Assembly (NCBI RefSeq): GCF_901709675.1
Contig: NC_051101.1
Location: 11,056,501-11,120,500, forward strand
Length of the DNA stretch: 64,000 nucleotides
DNA from: Syngnathus acus
Taxonomy: Eukaryota > Chordata > Actinopteri > Syngnathiformes > Syngnathidae
Direction: 5' to 3'
The notes under the pieces: model-generated
The model's input: only the letters and a program-made list of their open reading frames with translations
What the model was told of the DNA's origin: nothing
Database searches by the model: none
Made by a program: the position numbers and the translations under genes
Shown here: positions 43,819 through 57,571 of the stretch, piece after piece
Numbering within the stretch: position 1 is the first letter of the stretch
How the letters are laid out: each line of letters opens with the position of its first letter

Positions 43819-45214
43819 GCTTGTCTCGTGGCTGCCTCTCTTTGGCTCTGACGCAACAATAAAAGCCAGAAGAGACAAGGTGAACAAGGGGAGGAGGGAT
43901 GGCGATGGAGGAAGAGGAGGAGGAGGGGGGAGCGGAGTACTTAGCGACCTGCTTCTTCCCTGCAGCACGTGTTTGTGGATGTCAGATTTTTTCTTTTTGA
44001 TGCTGCTTTGGTGTGTTGAACTCAAACTAACCGTCTAGTATGCGCCTGTTTATATGCACGTCGAATCCGCAGTCTCATGTGCAATTCTTCCTCTCCTCCC
44101 TCCCTCTCTATCCGCTTCTCTGCCAGCCAAGCTCTGACTGGATCTTGGGGAGATGATGTCAGCAGATTTTCATGCATCCCTCTCAGTGCTGCCCTCAACT
44201 GCAAAGAAAGATATTGCAAAAACAAGACAACCAAGAGAGGAAAGAGAAGCTCACAAGGAGCCAACTAAATGTGTCTAATTACATCCTTTCTGCCTCGTGC
44301 AAGGATCGCATCCCTAATGAGCCCCCTCAGGCCAGTGAGAGCATCTGTTCACCCCCCCCCCCCCCCCCTTACAGTATCTGCCTCCTCCTTTTCATATTTT
44401 GGCAGATAAGTGAATGCATAGGCGCTAATGGAAAGAGAAAGACAGAGGAGGCTGCAAAGCTCAGCCGCATGATCAGCAAGGGCAGTTTCTATGGCAACCC
44501 AAAACTTCCCACGGCACTGTTAAGTGTTACAGAGCAGAGCAGAAGTCATGACGAACATACAAATGGGTCTAATGGCTTCACATTGACAACACAGTACAAT
44601 TAAATGTGATGATTTATATGCGTGGAGTGTGCTTCACATATTAGTGCAACTGAGCTAAACACAAATAAGAGTTTAAATTAAGTGAATTGCATAATCCTTC
44701 CTGACATGACTAGAGTGTCCAAATAATGATTTCTTTGGGGCTTTGGACTCAAACGTGAAGCAGTGTCCACACGACAGCAGAAGTAATTAACAATAAAACA
44801 CTTTTTAATTCCATCACATGATGACTCAAACACATTCATAAATTATTACCATCGATTGAATGCTTTCATAGATCACATCTTAGCTAAATGTTCTGTATTC
44901 CTTACAGATGCTGCAACTCAGAGCTGAGCGTATCCAGAACAAGTGAAGACCTTGCTGCTGGTTTTTCTGACTCCGGAACCTCTTGCTCAGCATCTCCATG
45001 GAAACAGGGAAAGCCCCCAAACACGTTGCCACGGGAACAACAGTCAATCTATATATGATATTTAGTTGGGTTTGTTTTCGGTGCACACACACTCCTCTGC
45101 AATGCTGCACTCTTCAATGTATGTGTGTTTGTTTACTGCATTCCCCGGTGTTCCGTTTGTGAGGGAAAGCTTCTGATTTAGCCGAGTTTGCAATTGTGAT
45201 CAAGGTGAGCCGGT
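43819..45214. other. nacad 5' flank and tbrg4 3' flank
   Basis: This holds the 5' part of nacad (splice acceptor-like site at 43847, so the promoter and a leader exon probably lie within the next kilobase) and the 3' untranslated region of tbrg4. A 20-base C tract is at 44350-44369. Open frames here lack recognisable domains. Confidence 0.45.
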
Positions 45215-48200
45215 TCACTTGGCCATGTCCTCGGCTACAGCCTTGCCCATCTTGTCCTTTAAATAGGACAACTTCTGATGCTCCGACTTCAGTTCCAACC
45301 ACTCGTAATAAGGAACCTGAAACAGGAACGCGCATTTCGATATTTTGCCGAGCTGCCACAGATTGGTTGGACAAAGGAAAAGTGTGATGATCATCATAGA
45401 ACCAGAACTTGTTGCAATCAAGGAGAAAGACAATAATGAATGAAAATCACAGCAGAGCTCCCCCTGCTGGTTTGCCAGCGCGTCACCAAAGTTAATAGTG
45501 AGCAGATCAGTTGTAGAAATTTCAAAATCAAAAAAAAAAAGAAAAACGGCGGCTTCTGCGCATTGAAAACAATTTCAATGTTTTAGATTCAGTGTCCTAA
45601 AATATATTAATTGAGAGACACGGGTTAATTATTTAAACTTTTCTTACGTCAACTAAGATGAAGCCGGCAAGTTGCAAGTGTCGCTTCATCATGGTGAAGC
45701 GCCCCAGAAGGTCTTTACTCTTGGAGCCAAAGTTGGGGAAATCCCACGCTAGAAAAGCCATCCTTAAACACAACACCGGGAAGCACGACAACTTTAGCAA
45801 ATAAAGACATGGACACAAAAATACTATTTTCCCTAACTCACCGCCGTGCCCCTTCAGGTAACGCCTGCTTCCCGCCACCGTTCGGAAGATGAGGAGCTCT
45901 CAGCTGGGATAAGTCGATGGGCTTGTTGTCACTATCCACGACCACTTCACCCTCTGAAGAGTGGAAAGATATTCGCAGTGGTCTTATAAACTAGTCACGC
46001 TTTCTGTGTGACCACAATCGGCCGCCTTACCGATAGTCCATCCATACACAGTGCTGACGCCCGTGCGAAGCATCTCCGGCCTGTTCACCAAAATATCCAA
46101 AGTCTCTCTCAGGTTGCTCTGCAGTGGGGAGAGTGTGGAGGTACTGGCCGGGACAGGCGGAACGTCCATGCGGGATGAGGATAATTCAGGATGCTCCAGG
46201 TGCAGTGTGGCGGCGACATGGAGCACTTTTAGTCGGTAGTTCTCCACTCGAACCGGACTGCCATCTGCGGTGGGGTGAGGGCAAATACGATCGATATGTT
46301 TTGGGACTACTCGCGCTGGAGACGTGCTTCTCACTTGACAACTTGGCGACGTGTTCCGGCTGGATGAGCGGGCTGAGATAGTGAGGCTTGGCCTGCTGGA
46401 GCACGCACAGGGACCATGCGACATCCGTCCGAAGAAAAGGCTCCATTTCCGAGAGGGAGCTCTCCAGCACGGGATGAACCTGAACGTAACACATACAAAC
46501 AGTATCAGTAAATATATGAGGGTAAAAACAGTTACAAATGGATTTTAATACTTTCTGGCTCACACACACACTCAAGTTGCTGCCGCACTTTAAAAACCAG
46601 TGATGAGATGGTAGCATCGTCTTACTTTTGCATAGAACTCGTCTCCTTTGCTCGGCTGAAAGTTCAGTCTGGCAAACGTCATGAGCATGTTACACAGCTG
46701 CAGAGTGCTGTATTTGTCACTGTGCTCCACATAGTGCTGGGGAACAAAAACAAAGGTTCAAAAATAAAAGAAATCATTTGAACAAGACGGCAAGAAGGAC
46801 TGACCTCGGCAAAGGCCTCAAAGAGCGGGATGTGGAGCCATTTGAGGAAGCCCATTGATTTTGCAAAGCGCATAATGTCTCCGGAGGTCAGTACAGACAC
46901 TCTCGGCAGCAACTCGGATGCCATTCGCTGAAACACTTGCGATTGGTGGAAATTCAGCTTACCTGGAGAAGCACAATGATGAAAGAACCACCAACTTTTA
47001 AAATGTAATCAAATACCATAGCATAAAACTAAAACGATGCCATGTACTGATGTGAGACCAAACATAAAAAGTGTTACTACCAAACGCAAAGGCCACATGG
47101 AGTATAAGCGGAGTGGTGAACTCTGCCGACGGTTTCTGCAGGAGATGGTAGGACAGCGCCCTGAGGAGGGGCACGGATCTGCGGCTCAGCACAGCTAAAG
47201 ACACGGACACTTTGCGAATTTCTTCAGCTGAAAACACTTCGGCGAGCTCCAAAGCCTTCGAGAAGGAAAAAAAAAAATAGCTGAGTATACATAGAGAATT
47301 TTTATGCGACACATTAGCTGGGGCATTCATTTACTGAACTGCGCAGTGTGTACATTTTCAGACTTGCCACTAGGAGGCAGCATAATACAGTCATGGCAAT
47401 ATAAAAATAATACAAATTACACATTTAATAATATAGACCTCACCGTACCTTGTCTTCTAGTCTGTCCATTAGGACAGGCGACAGGTGTTGTCCTTTGGAA
47501 ATGAGCGCACAGACAGTTTTGGCATCAGAGATTTCAGTCCAGCGCAGTTCCAGCTGTTTTAGCGCTGCCGTCACAATGGCTACGTCCTGCGGCGCCTTTC
47601 TGCCGCTCCCCCACTCAGCCAGGAAGGAGAGCTGTTTGTAGCCGAATCGGCGGATCCGCCACAAGACCTCCGTTTGTATAGAAGCCAACACCGGATCTGT
47701 ACCGGGGACGCCCATCACCCAAAGAGCCCGCAAGACGGACACAAGACTGCCGTTCCACACAGTTGATATCTGGAAGATACAGAAATGGGTCAGTCATCTT
47801 CTCGGTTTTGACATCTGGCAGATTCCTCACCTGCTGAGTTATAGTGTCCATGATGTCCCGCAGCCTCGGGTCCTTGGTATGCAGTTGGTGAGTATTACCC
47901 TGCGTCTTCTGCATCATCCTCGTCCACGCCAACAGAGTAGAAGCTGCTTGATTACCATTTCCTCCATGTTGTTCCCAGGCAACGAGGATCTCCTCGGGCA
48001 CCGCGGCCTTTTCCAGAATCTCATCCAGCTGGGTGCGAGTCGGCACGGTTAAATACACCTCGTCTTTTGTCAGCACCCGCCTCTCGCATAGCGACCTCTC
48101 CATAGTCCACGGCCGACAACGATTCCTCTGCACGTTAGCCAGGCCGGTGACTGATGGAGGCAGGCGAGCGGATGAGGTTCGAGAGGAGGCCCTGCATAGC

Positions 48201-48235
48201 AGAGGGACATATCTGCCCAAGAAACGAGTGGCCAT
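45215..48235 (-). CDS. tbrg4: TBRG4 / FASTKD4, mitochondrial RNA stability factor
   Basis: Coding exons in transcript order are 48235-47831, 47769-47449, 47255-47081, 46962-46805, 46736-46626, 46479-46335, 46264-46031, 45953-45842, 45762-45648 and 45316-45215, giving 625 residues (human 631). The N-terminus [15 protein letters not shown] is basic and amphipathic, as expected for mitochondrial import. The middle is the FAST helical repeat region, for example [20 protein letters not shown]. It is followed by the second FAST module and a C-terminal RAP domain with [15 protein letters not shown] and [29 protein letters not shown]4 binds mitochondrial transcripts and sets the levels of several mRNAs. 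The neighbour nacad is also adjacent in human. The first ATG in the exon frame was chosen; a GTG upstream is not a start. Confidence 0.94.
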
Positions 48236-48672
48236 TGGGCTCCGGAGGTGAGGCCACACCAGAAAGAGGAGAATATAATCTCAGTTGTCAGCAGCCAAGT
48301 CCACCATTCCACATTTGTCCTAAAATGACATTGGACAACATAGTGAGTCTTACACACAGACGGTGAAACGGACTTTGTGTTATGACCACATGCGATGTAA
48401 CAAAAGTGGACAAAACAGGAAAGCTCGTTTTTTAAATCAGTAAATGGATTCAGAACTTCACCTTTTACGAATCCCTTATTTCTACACAAGTTAATATTAC
48501 ATAAGTACAGCGTGTGAGTACTATCGTCACCTCTCACACAAGTCATGAGTCTCTATTTTGCTACTAGCCTAACAAGTCAACTAGTAAGCGCAATTGACAA
48601 GTAGTACCGAGAGACAGGACGTGCGTGCAAAGGCAGCGGTGATCTAGCTATCGAGAAAAGTGAAATGCTGAC

Positions 48673-48930
48673 CTTGTCGCGGAGACGAAAGAGGACTCAA
48701 TCAGTAGTTTCTTCTCCTCTCACGGGTCTTTGCAAAAGGCAGTAGCCCGGCATGTACCGCAGCACCAATGATTGTCATAAACAACGCACAACACAAATTG
48801 TATTATATACTTAATGGAAATGGCGCTTCACATGGAAATTCATGATGCAGACGCCGGTCGCAGGAAAATTACGTCAGAGGCCATACGTAACGGACTTACG
48901 TCACATCCGGATAATCCCGTTTGAATTTTC
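48673..48930 (-). promoter_or_regulatory. Predicted tbrg4 leader exon and promoter with paired CRE-like sites
   Basis: On the minus strand a good splice donor (CGACAAG followed by GTCAGC) ends a probable non-coding exon at 48673. Upstream are two identical TGACGTAA sites (48869-48876 and 48896-48903 on +, 27 bases apart) and an ETS-type CCGGAT at about 48905-48910, in a locally CpG-rich stretch. CRE/ATF plus ETS sites are typical of broad promoters of nuclear genes for mitochondrial proteins. The transcription start itself is inferred. Confidence 0.5.
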
Positions 48931-50870
48931 TCGTACATAGTATTTGTTATTTTAGTCATTTATTGTCAAATGTTTTCAATTAGGAATTTAATTAAAAATT
49001 AAAGTTTAGAAAATATAAAAATAACGCACGTGTACATAATATATAATTGTTGTTGAATACGTTAATCAGGATATATTGAGTACTGTAACTATTCAGCTTG
49101 TAATATATTGTAAGAAATGAATAAATAATACATTGTGTACAACCAGATACAATTGCCTTTCCTAATCCTGCTTTAAAGTCTTAAAATAATCGTGGAATTT
49201 GTTTTTCACATTACTACATATCAGAAAAATGTCTAAATTAGAATATTTTACGATTATAATAGTTTTTGGTGCATATTTGACACGTGACGGCACAAATAAG
49301 ACGCAGTATAACCCAATTTTGACATAGCAAATAAAAAAGTGCATCACTCACGTCTTCAGCAAGCTCTCAAGATGGCAGAGTGACTGACGACTGACAGTAA
49401 AAGAAAATAAGGAAACATCTCCCCCTTGTCTGTGTGGCCAATCATGCAGTTAGTAGCAGTTCGCATGCCTATTAGCGATGGAAGTTCAACAAACTTTATT
49501 TCAGCCTAAACAATTGGCATGCTTTTGACAAGATATCAAGTCATTTACCTGATGAAAAACCTTTCGATCCGCATTTGGAAACAACTCAGGTGAATAAAAG
49601 ATGTAATAAAATTTCACGCTGTTACCTAATTGACCACCAGGGGTCGGGCTTTTCTAAGTGCTCAAAATGTGTGCAGATGGAAGGTGCTGTAAAAAATGAC
49701 AAATGACAATTGTTGGTGGATTTAGCCTTCTTTTCTTCAAAGCATTGGTTTTTGAAAACAGTTTAAATCTTTGATATAAAAATCTATACAGCAGCAAAAA
49801 AAACAAAACCACCCCAAACGGTGGCGATTGCCTTTCAACTCAAAACAGGACAGAATCTTAAAAGTTCTTGACATGTACATAAAATCACTCACAGAAAAAA
49901 ATAACACACCCTGCTTCAGGCTTCAACGTACCATCCGTATCGGTAAGATAAACAAAAGTCCTTTGGTAGTTCACAGCAAGGAATTCTCTTTTTTAAATAT
50001 TAATCGGCGTCATGTCCTGAGGCTTGCTGAGTTAAACGTTGCATAACCCAAATCATGACTTGAAAACTCACTGCTTTGCCTACATTGACCCTTCTGCACT
50101 AAGAGGCACTTAACAGTAACTTATCAGCCTGCATAGTTGAATTAAAACTCCTGGAAAAAAAATTGCATATTTACGCTGCCCAAGGTTAGCTTATACTGAT
50201 CCGAAAATATAATTAAAAGTCACAATGGGAGGTAAAAAAAGGCCCTTATGAACTAAAAGTCACTCACCCTAGTTGACTTCCAAGTAGGTACTTGAAGATG
50301 TGAGCTAGGAAATGAACACTGAGCGTAGTTATAAAAAAAAAAAAAAAAAGTATTTGTAGTTGAGCAAAACTGGGATAAAGTATCATTTCACAATGCCACT
50401 TGGGGTCACAGCATAAGAGAGCATGACACTCCCATCACAAAAACAGAAACTGGTTATGGAAATCAATGTGATTGCAGTGAATTAAGATCAAGAGTCAAAC
50501 CTGCTGCTGAGTGAAATCTAAAGGTTAGCTATTTGAAAAACAAGACAGGAACACAAACGTATTTTCCTCCTGAGCTGAAATGCAGGAGAGGTGACAATTA
50601 AACAGCATTGCGATCATTATTGAAGTAGTTGGAAGGTATTACTGCAGCATTATTAATCTAGGAATGAGACACAAAGTGCTAGAAATGCTTTTCGTCACAC
50701 GCATTCAGTCCGTCTAGTCCACTTTACCTTGTTTGAGTTGAGGTAGCAACGGGACGTGCAGAACACAAAGGAGACCTATATGTGCAAATCCGACTTCCAC
50801 CATAACGTTTTTTTCCCCCAAATACGTTTCCATCTCTGCCTCATTTCTTCCTCTTGTGTTTTGTTTAGGC
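48931..50870. other. Spacer and slc45a4 3' untranslated region
   Basis: The 3' untranslated region of slc45a4 probably extends to a minus-strand AATAAA (TTTATT on + at 49495-49500), about 1.37 kb after its stop. The remaining 560 bases up to the tbrg4 promoter are A/T-rich with no feature I can support. Confidence 0.5.
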
Positions 50871-53800
50871 TCAGGCGATCGTAGTATTCCGTAGGCCTTC
50901 TCTGTCGGTCGGCTTCTCATCACCATCTTCTCCATTGTGGTCAAGCTCAACCGACAAACGGGCCAATTCCCGGTCTCTGGAATCCTCGTCCGAGCCCTCG
51001 GGTTCCTCGTCGGGGTAAATAACCAGGAAACTGGCGGCCAGGAAGGCGAGGAAGGAGCTGCCGGAAGCCACCATGGGAACGACTCGCACGCTGCCGACGG
51101 CTTCGACGACTGCTCCCAGCGCCGAGGCCACCAGAATCTGGCTGATGTAAACCTGGAAAGATACAAAAAAATGAGACAGCCATCCATTTTCCATCAAGGA
51201 TGAAATAAGGATGCTGACTCACTTGGCATGATAAGATTGCGCAATCAATGCCAAAACCTCTTCTTGTGTTGGCCGGACTGTGGTGGATGAACTGAGAAAA
51301 GCAAAAAAAAAAAAAAAAAAAAAGCAGAGAATCTAACATAAATACAAATTTGTTTTTTCTCCAATTTATAATGCCAAGAGATTCAATTTTGACAAATCTG
51401 TACCTCTTTAATTTCATGATATTGTCCAAGTAAGGCATAAGGACAGTAGGACATGCTCATGGAGATGATGCCCATGCTGCTGATCATCACCATGGCGACG
51501 TACACATTAGGAAAGAGAGCCATCACCGCGGTTCCTAAAAGGGTAGAAAGGCAAAATTGTAAACATGACATACGTAGCTGCTGTTGGTTTTGTCCCGCAT
51601 CCTTTACCTGCTGCAAAACACAAAGTGCCCATAATGTAGATGACCTTGATGCTCAGGTCAAAGTTATCCAGGTACTTCTGAAGGACGGCTGGTGTGAAAA
51701 TAGAACACACGTGGGAGAAAAGGGTTATTATTGGAGCATTACGGGAGTCCATTTTGGAGAGATTGAGTCTTTGTACCTGAGCAGAGAGCTGCAGTTGCCG
51801 CATTGACCACCAGCCCCCAACACCCCATCTGGACCCCGCTGTTATAATTCTGAAACTCTGTGGTATTGGCCGGTGCCTAGAAAAACAATATTATAAAGAG
51901 ATGAATTGAGCAAAATCTTTATGTGTTTCAAATAGACTGATGATTTGAGTGCCACATTCCCAAACGCATTACGTTGAATTAGTGCGCTTGTTTATTTTTT
52001 TTTTTTTAACAACCCAATCTCATTTTAAAGTATCTTAATCTTTTTCTATTCCTGCAAAATAAAATTGTATTTAAAATAAATTTTAAATAAAAATATTAAA
52101 CATTTTAAATACAATTTCTTTTTTTAAATAAAATTATATTTTGCATAAATTTTAAAATACAAATTTAAAATGTTATTAATTGATAGATTAATCCATTGAA
52201 TAATGGATTAGGAAAATATAGTGACATCACTATATTAAATTAGTTTTCTACAACAACAAAGGAAGGTGTGCGTGTATGTGTGTGTACCTTGGGGTCACCA
52301 TTGAAGATGACTTGTCCCATGAAATCTGTGTAGAAGATGGCTTGCGCTATGTAGGAAAACCATGTGACCAGGTGACAGACACACAACCTCCACAGCGGCT
52401 TTGGCATCTGCACAGTATAAAACCGTGACATCGTCATTTAAAATAAAGAAATAAATACTGCAATGGTCCTTCACCTTCAGCATGGACAACCAGAGCAGTC
52501 GTACGGTGGTGCCCCTGCTGGGTCCGTCATCGCTGCTGGAGCCTTTTGAAGACAAACTGCTTTCGGATAACTGAAACTCCCGCCTGTAGGCGTGCAGCTG
52601 CAGGTCACTCAGATCATTCAGGCTGCGGGACGTGGCGATGGGCGCGGGGCTTGAAGTGGTTGCCCGTCGGAGTCGCTGACGCTGGCATCTCACTCGCCCG
52701 TAATAGGAAAATGTGAAGGAAGGCTGAAGAAACAGGGACAACTAATTTGGAACCACAGGCTTTTTTTTTGCTTTGGCACTCACAATTCTTCACAGGAGAC
52801 ATTCAGGAATGCGTTTTACTTGTCGGTAGAAGGTATGTTTGTGCGGCCGTGGAGAAGCGGTGGCGCTGAGGAGTCGAGTACCGGCTTTGTTGGAGGTGTG
52901 GGTTTTGTTGGCGTTGCAGTTCTCGGTGGGGGACGAGCCAGCGTTGACGGCGGAAACCCCGTTAGCTTGCTTGGTCTGCTTCACAAAAAACTGAAAATAC
53001 AAAAATAAAAGTCTTACAGCTCTTTGGGAAAAACAATCATCTAATAGAAGCTGTACTTTACCTTTGGTTTCATATGTGGGCCTTCAGAGGCAGGACTAAC
53101 TTCATGAGGACCATTCAACAGGCCATTAACTTCAGATAAGGCAGAATCTCCAGATTCCACAACTCCATCTGTAAATTTGGGCGGTTCCCCGGGACTCAAT
53201 GACCCAATATTCTGGTTTGAAGGCTTGAAGCAGTCTTCCAGCCTTACCTGGATTTCAGGTAAAGCCTGCTGTACCTCTGGTAGGAAAAGTTGGAGGTCAA
53301 GGTCAGGATCCAGCTTGATTTGGGTGTCTGGCATGGCTAAGACTGAGTCGCTTTTACTCCGCATTCGCTCCATGACCAGAAAGTCCATTTCCTTGGCCTC
53401 GTGTTCCGATTTCTGGTTCTCTCGGCAAGACGGGTCCTCTTCTACGATAGCTTCAAGAAGCAGCGGCGTATGACTAACAAGTCGGAAAGACGACTGACTG
53501 GTGGAATCTCTTCTCGCCGCGTTGTTAAGATACTGAGTTGGCACAAACCGCTTCTCCGGGATGCTGAACATGTGCAGGATGACGGAGACGATGAAGATGA
53601 TGGCAGCGAAAAGGAAAAGCACTTGTTGCTGGGACTTGAAGGCTTGGCCCAGAGATGTGCCGGTCCAGTCGAGACCACCTAGCATGTAGCCCAAAGCACC
53701 GCCAAGACCTGTAGCGACACACAAATTAGTACAATAATAAAAATATTTTTGATACTTTTTTTAAAATCTAAAATGGTCTAAATGATTGAAATTTCAGCTT

Positions 53801-56800
53801 CTCAACAGTAACTATGATCCAATTTTTATTATTTATTTTTATTATCATCATCATCATTATTATTATTTATGTGTTTGTCTTGTTTTTGAATAAACATGCG
53901 CTTTAAAAAAATCGGATTAATTAATCGACAAATTAATTAATCGATTATTGAAATAATCCAAACTGAGAGATGGGTCCTTCGGAAACATGTTCCCACACAC
54001 GGGAAGACGTGGGAATGGTTACCTGCTGAGAAGGCGTGGATATTTAGCGCCATATCTTGCTCCTCCGTGTCGGCAACATCGAGTAGGTAAGCTCTGATGG
54101 GTCCGTCGCACGCATCGGCGCAAAAGTCCAGCACCACCACTCCCAAAATGGTGAGGACGATGCCCATGGGCTGGCTACTTGGGCTATCGCCGATGGAAAG
54201 GCCTGAAACGCAATATCCTTTGGTGAACTCTCATTCTTTTTAGCAATAACCTTTTGACCTCACCGATTAACGATCCGTTTAGGAACAAGGCCATGCCGAG
54301 CAGCACGCCGACACACAACGCCAGTATGAATGGCCTCCTCCGGCCCCATCGCAGCGTACAGCGGTCACTGGCCGAGCCCATCACAGGTGTGAGGATGAGA
54401 CCGAGGACAGGACTGAGGAACCAAGTGAGACTGTAATATTGCTCAGGCAAACCTAGGACACACAAACACACATATGTTTTATTCACACACACACACACAA
54501 TAGAATCAATTCATTCGAAATAAATTTTCGACGAAAGGAGAGGTCACAGGACACTCAACGGTTCACTTTGACAAAAGAACCTTCTAACTTTAGTCTCCAG
54601 CACAGTCGAGAGTTGTGATCGTTTGTAAAATGATGCACTGCCATGAATTGGTTCTTTATGAAGGCAGCTTTGTGCTGCCGTTTTGGAACGAATGCTCTTA
54701 AATGACAGCATTCATATTTTTGTCATGCATTGACTTGCATTTCAGCAGGGGGACACGTTGTGTCTCTTAGTTCCGAGTTAGCTTGCGCTAACCGATGGCT
54801 ATTATTATTAAAGCACACAACTTACCAACCACAATAAAACTTCCACGTGAACTTGTGACCTGCACACATTTGGTTAGTTTGAAGTACACACATTCATGTT
54901 GGTCGGCCTTCATAACAACGGCTGAGATTTTTCCATCCCTTGTAGAGAAGTAGAGCTTTGTTTTCGTCTCCATTGGATTCCGAGCCAGTCAGCTGGCCGG
55001 TTCTCACGGGAAGAACATGTTACCCACGCCGCCTTCCTCTGCTGAGGTTTTCAATACCCTCTTAAGTCAACACAATTGCGGCTACAGTTGCAAAGCATGC
55101 AAGGGGGGGGGAGTAGTTCGTATACATTCAGCAGTTTAGGAAAATTAGATTGTACTTTTTTTTTTTTTTTAAATATGTGAGGATTTAGACTTTAGATGGA
55201 AAAGTGGAAATGTGACAAAATATATGTTCCGCTTTTCTGAGAGTTAATTCAAATGTTTTTATTGCTTAAAAAAACAAGTTCAAAGTTCATCTCGCCAAAA
55301 CACATATTGTCGGACAACATATCGGAAAGTAAATTTCTTGCCGTTGGATTGTTTTAAAACGTATATCAGAAGGCGATTAAAAAAAATGGCGCGTAGTACT
55401 TGACTGCAACCAGCAGAGGTGCTATTGCTCTCAAACGAAGCCATTGTGACCTCGCCGACGCTAAGTTGTGATAGAGAAAAAAAATATTTCTGACCTGTTT
55501 GTCAATGCATTTTTAGCACTGGGAAATTGTATAACCAAACCGGCTTGAAGGCAAATAACACAACTCGTAGAAAAACACAACAAAACTAACCGCATCTGCA
55601 TTTTCAACGGATTGGGAAACAGCACAGCAAAGCGGGACGCTTCGAAAATGCAAATACCTCCAGAAGGCCCTGAATAGGCTCGTAAACCTAATCTTTCTCT
55701 CAATATCGCAAACGCGGAGAAAGACGGTGAAGCTGAAATGTGCTGCGCTGGACATTCTTGACATACCAGGAAAACATGCCATTGTTCCGTTTGCCATTGA
55801 CATTGCTGAGAGCTATTGGCGGCCGGGCACGCGGGTTACGTGACACTATGCTGCAACGCGTCCCAAATGCCGACCCGCTTCCCAAAACAGTTTGCCCGTT
55901 CCCGTCGCAGGGAATTTGAAGATGGGCATTGCTAAAAGCAGCTAGTGCAATAAAAGGTTTACGCTTGGTGAAATGGAAAAGCGAGGCCTTGCCGTTTTAT
56001 GACTTTTACTAAGTTAGCGGGGCAAACAGAGGATTTCACATGCTGCTTTGAAGCTAAAGTAAATACAGTAAGGGCCGTTAGCGTGTTTACTTAACAACCT
56101 TATAATGAGAGTTCGGATTTTGTAACAGTTGAAAACGGCAACATAAGGAAACTCTCGCACTGGCTTGTTCTTTTTTATTTATTTATTTATTTCATTTTTT
56201 CACTGATCTATTAGAGAGCGCCTTCATTTGTGAAGGCTAAATGCAGAAAGTGTTTTTTTGACACAAACGCTAAAGACAAATTTAAAAAACAGGAAACTCT
56301 GGTCAAGCCAGCACAGTTCTAAATATTTCCCACCTTCAAGACAAATATTGGCTTAAGAATTTCCAGGACTCGCAAAATATCAATATAATTATGAACGCTA
56401 ACAATAAATATAAAATTAACACGGTATGATAATATTTAACATTATTTAATATTTTGCTTTTATAATTTATAGCTGTATCCTCGGCGGTCGGCACTCGCGT
56501 AGTCATATTGTTTGTGCATTTTCCTCCTGTTTTTAATATAAAACACAATTGTCATCATTTTAGGGAAGAAATATTGATTTCCCGCCAATGCATTTTAATG
56601 CATCTAAATTCATATGCAGATTTTCGCTATTTGCTGGCTGGCCCAATCTTATGCCCTGCAAATGGTGTTCTGTTTTGATTGACATAAATTCATATTTTAG
56701 ACTCTCTCACAAGACTGCGCCAGATCACCAAAATATTAGGAACATCTCAATACGATTCCGTCAATTATTAGGTCAGTTAAGTGTTTGTTTTCCATGAGTG

Positions 56801-57187
56801 AATATCCCACACCTCAACAATCAACTTGATCATGTTAATATTTGACTCTCAAAACTTAAATCATTAAACTAGTTTATTGTTGTTAGCAATAAAATTGCCA
56901 GAAAACTCATTCAAATAGCTTAGCAAGTGCGGTACTGTAGATGATCTTTATCACTGCTGAAATGTTTTCTTACCTATCTGAAGCAAAACAGGTGTGACCA
57001 AGGCAGTTTCCATAGCGTAGCAGAATTCTCGACCAAACATCACGGCTCCGTGCATGACCCAGCGGTGGAGGGGGATCTGCTGCATGCCTCGCCCCGATGC
57101 TTCCTCTGCATCCTCCGGCTCACTTTCGTTGCCGTCGTCCGTCGGCCTCCTCTTCTTGTCGAGCTCGGAGGGTGACAGTTCTCCCAT
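50871..57187 (-). CDS. slc45a4: SLC45A4, major-facilitator solute transporter (12 coding exons)
   Basis: Coding exons in transcript order are 57187-56974, 54452-54264, 54202-54023, 53708-53062, 52990-52820, 52723-52475, 52407-52288, 51876-51777, 51688-51608, 51534-51404, 51291-51223 and 51152-50871, giving 810 residues (human about 768). It is a 12-helix MFS protein of the SLC45 family. Key signatures are [17 protein letters not shown] in the first helix, [16 protein letters not shown] (98-113) with the family RxGRR loop motif, a long cytoplasmic loop (encoded mainly by 53708-52475) holding [14 protein letters not shown] and [10 protein letters not shown], and [10 protein letters not shown] after it. 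[13 protein letters not shown] and the [21 protein letters not shown] end are specific to SLC45A4 over SLC45A1. The family was assigned as proton-coupled sugar transporters. For SLC45A4 a polyamine role has been proposed more recently; the substrate cannot be read from sequence. Confidence 0.93.
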
Positions 57188-57269
57188 TGCTGCTTTTGCT
57201 ACGTGCTTCTTTGTCGAGTTAAATTGCGGTTGTTATTCTAAAATCGAGAGAGGTCATTAGCTGAAATAT

Positions 57270-57445
57270 CCCTCAATATATATAAATATATATACGTATA
57301 TAAAAATAAAATTAAAAATAAAACAAATTTATATTTTATATATATATTAAAATTTTGAATTTAAATGTATATATTATATATATATATATATAAAATCTTT
57401 ATTATATATTATATATTTAAAAAATAAATATATTATAAATATTTT
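57270..57445. repeat. A/T-rich simple repeat (TA and AAT runs)
   Basis: A run of TATATA and AAAATAAA words lies in the presumed 5' untranslated intron of slc45a4. No function is seen. Confidence 0.85.
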
Positions 57446-57463
57446 GCTTCCTCCACCACTTAC

Positions 57464-57571
57464 CTACAAATGGCTGATGATGAAAATCCCATCCTGTCCA
57501 TCCCGTTTTCTGAAGGTTTGATAACGTAACTCAGCAGGGAAGCGGCAATGTTCCTCAGTATGATAAAAAAC
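57464..57571 (-). other. Candidate 5' leader exon of slc45a4
   Basis: On the minus strand a strong acceptor (CACTCCTTTCAG) precedes 57571 and a strong donor (TTTGTAG then GTAAGT) follows 57464, defining a 108-base segment. It has no long frame joined to the coding start at 57187, so it would be untranslated. The splice sites are good but unsupported by transcript data. Confidence 0.4.

Noticed and set aside
51608-51688. Possible frameshift in slc45a4 exon 9
   Set aside because: A first count suggested 82 bases. Re-reading gave 81, in frame with [14 protein letters not shown] intact.
54788-55885. Short minus-strand frames beginning with ATG in slc45a4 intron 1, considered as alternative first exons
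   Set aside because: None joins the exon at 54452 in frame through a good donor, and the first membrane helix is encoded by the 57187 exon, so a replacement exon would remove a key part.
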